From Methanosarcinales archaeon (GTDB lineage Archaea; Halobacteriota; Methanosarcinia; Methanosarcinales; Methanocomedenaceae), in NCBI GenBank assembly GCA_030666885.1, contig DAOUWY010000084.1, positions 1-7,638 of the forward strand: 7,638 bases of DNA. The letters run 5' to 3'. The position numbers and the translations under genes are program-made. How positions within the stretch are numbered: position 1 is the first letter of the stretch; the number at the start of each line of letters is the position of its first letter. Shown here piece by piece: positions 6,722 to 7,638 of the stretch. Below the pieces are notes generated by a model. The model ran no database searches and had not been told where the DNA came from. It saw only the letters and a list, made by a program, of their open reading frames with translations.

Positions 6722-6731
6722 TGTTAACCAT

Positions 6732-7529
6732 TCATCCCTTTGAACCCATACTGGCAAGACCATAGATATTGCCAAAGGCAATATCAGGAAGCAGGCCCCT
6801 GCACATAAGCACTGTTTTGCCAACAACTTCAAAACCCATAATTGTCAGTATGTCCCATGCCCTGGTATTCTGTGCAGGTACATCAACCAGTATACGCTGG
6901 TTGTTGCCATCTACAACAGCCCTTTTTAAGAGGTCGAGTGCAGAATCTTTATCATTTGCCTCCCACGGCCCTATGGTCCAGTGGTCATCCACCTGTTTAA
7001 ATCCCAGCCATGCACTCTCATTGAATATATAAGAGCGGTTTGTAAGCATCCCGGACAGCATCAGCGACCTGTCCTCACGCCAGTACTTCCTATCCATAGC
7101 AAGCACAAGTTCATGATTTCCGTTACTCCTAGACAGATCAAGGGTCATACTTCTATGTTCCCACCTGTTGATGTTCGATACTTTCATGAACCCGAATTGT
7201 GAATATAATCCCACTGCCATTGGAGATGCGCACAAGAAAATGGTAGGCAGGGAGGACAAGTGCCGCAGACCCCTGCAAAAAAGGGCTTTCCCGAATCCCT
7301 TCAGGCGGTATTTTTTGTCAACAATCAGGTTGCCTATCCAGCCGCTGTTGGGATAAGTGAATGTCATAACGCCTCCCACCACTTTGTTATCTGCAATTGA
7401 AGCAAAACATCCAACTGGATTAAGCTTATGGTAAAGTTCAAATTCGAATATATCTGATGACCAGCTTTCTGCATGTGCCATATCAAGCAGTATACCAAGA
7501 TCACCAGTTTCCATTTGCCTTAAATACAT
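6732..7529 (-). CDS. GNAT-family N-acetyltransferase with C-terminal YitH-like domain
   Basis: A 265-residue cytoplasmic acyl-CoA-dependent acetyltransferase of unknown substrate. The N-terminal GNAT domain (about 1-135) shows the acetyl-CoA binding loop RLKGFGKAL at 75-83 after the beta4 strand WIGNLIVDKKY, and the late motif AVGLYSQFGF at 106-115. The second half (about 150-255, with AWLGFKQVDDHWTIGPWEANDKDSALDLLKRA) resembles the C-terminal domain found behind GNAT domains in YitH-like proteins (Acetyltransf_18); this is from memory of the family, without a search. The start at ATG 7529 has GGGAG at 7539-7543, 9 nt upstream. No signal peptide or membrane segment is visible. It precedes nrpR by 82 bp but that gap holds an nrpR promoter, and its own upstream region lacks the shared operator word, so a nitrogen role is not shown. 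Confidence 0.75.
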   Translation of the reverse strand: MYLRQMETGDLGILLDMAHAESWSSDIFEFELYHKLNPVGCFASIADNKVVGGVMTFTYPNSGWIGNLIVDKKYRLKGFGKALFCRGLRHLSSLPTIFLCASPMAVGLYSQFGFMKVSNINRWEHRSMTLDLSRSNGNHELVLAMDRKYWREDRSLMLSGMLTNRSYIFNESAWLGFKQVDDHWTIGPWEANDKDSALDLLKRAVVDGNNQRILVDVPAQNTRAWDILTIMGFEVVGKTVLMCRGLLPDIAFGNIYGLASMGSKG

Positions 7530-7547
7530 TATCTGAAACTCCCATAT

Positions 7548-7625
7548 TCAAAGTAGGTAATACTTGCCCATATCAGCAAGAGAGTGTGAAAGTTCTTCAA
7601 CTGGAAAACCGAATCCTGGTAACAT
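7548..7625 (-). CDS. Possible small ORF or 3' end of an upstream gene
   Basis: An ATG at 7625 opens a 25-codon frame, MLPGFGFPVEELSHSLADM and then GKYYLL, ending with TGA at 7548, 18 bp before the acetyltransferase start. The amino-acid composition looks protein-like, and the frame remains open for four more codons to the window edge, so this could be the tail of an upstream gene. There is no visible Shine-Dalgarno; the ATG overlaps a possible TATA box, and if that box is used the ATG would not be transcribed. I do not recognise the peptide. Confidence 0.2.
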   Translation of the reverse strand: MLPGFGFPVEELSHSLADMGKYYLL

Positions 7626-7630
7626 ATAAA
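7623..7630 (-). promoter_or_regulatory. Possible TATA box upstream of the acetyltransferase gene
   Basis: TTTATATG on the minus strand within a T/A-rich stretch at the right edge. Transcription would start near 7600, leaving a leader of about 70 nt before the acetyltransferase ATG. No copy of the nif/nrpR operator word is present here. Confidence 0.35.
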
Positions 7631-7638
7631 AATAAAAA

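Overview
This window carries the first part of an archaeal molybdenum nitrogenase operon together with its probable transcriptional regulator. Every recognised gene lies on the minus strand. Read in the direction of transcription (right to left), the order is: a two-domain GNAT acetyltransferase, nrpR, a 331-bp regulatory gap, then nifH, nifI1, nifI2, nifD, nifK and the first 256 codons of nifE, which runs off the left edge.

The organism is almost certainly a euryarchaeon related to methanogens or anaerobic methanotrophs. Two PII-like genes (nifI1, nifI2) sit between nifH and nifD, NrpR is a euryarchaeal nitrogen repressor, and the promoters have archaeal TATA boxes with AT-rich leaders. NrpR has one winged-helix domain plus a single effector domain, and NifD carries the internal insertion known from Clostridium and Methanosarcina. 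Both point to Methanosarcinales-type lineages rather than Methanococcus, but the genus cannot be named from this sequence.

Function of the set: NifH (Fe protein) delivers electrons to the NifDK MoFe protein. NifI1 and NifI2 are known in methanogens to form a complex that switches off NifDK when ammonium appears, relieved by 2-oxoglutarate. NifE, with NifN presumably just outside the window, is the scaffold for FeMo-cofactor maturation. NrpR represses nif transcription when 2-oxoglutarate is low. All P-cluster and FeMo-cofactor ligands that can be checked are present, so the enzyme looks intact and of the Mo type. Spacing is tight (12, 34, -1, 12 and 22 bp), with good Shine-Dalgarno sequences and no visible internal terminator, which suggests one transcript.

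The most interesting part is the non-coding DNA. The nifH and nrpR promoters share a 35-bp block (27 of 35 identical by eye) in which a TATA box is followed at the same distance by the word ATCTAYAGTRGATTGC. At nifH this word lies inside a larger inverted repeat with 9-bp arms. A third, more diverged TATA-plus-ATCTATAG unit lies about 95 bp upstream of the nifH copy. This suggests an autoregulatory NrpR circuit with an operator unlike the GGAA-N6-TTCC described in Methanococcus, and possibly tandem nif promoters or a small nitrogen-regulated transcript. The protein-coding part is otherwise a conventional nif locus; I see no evidence for an entirely new protein system.
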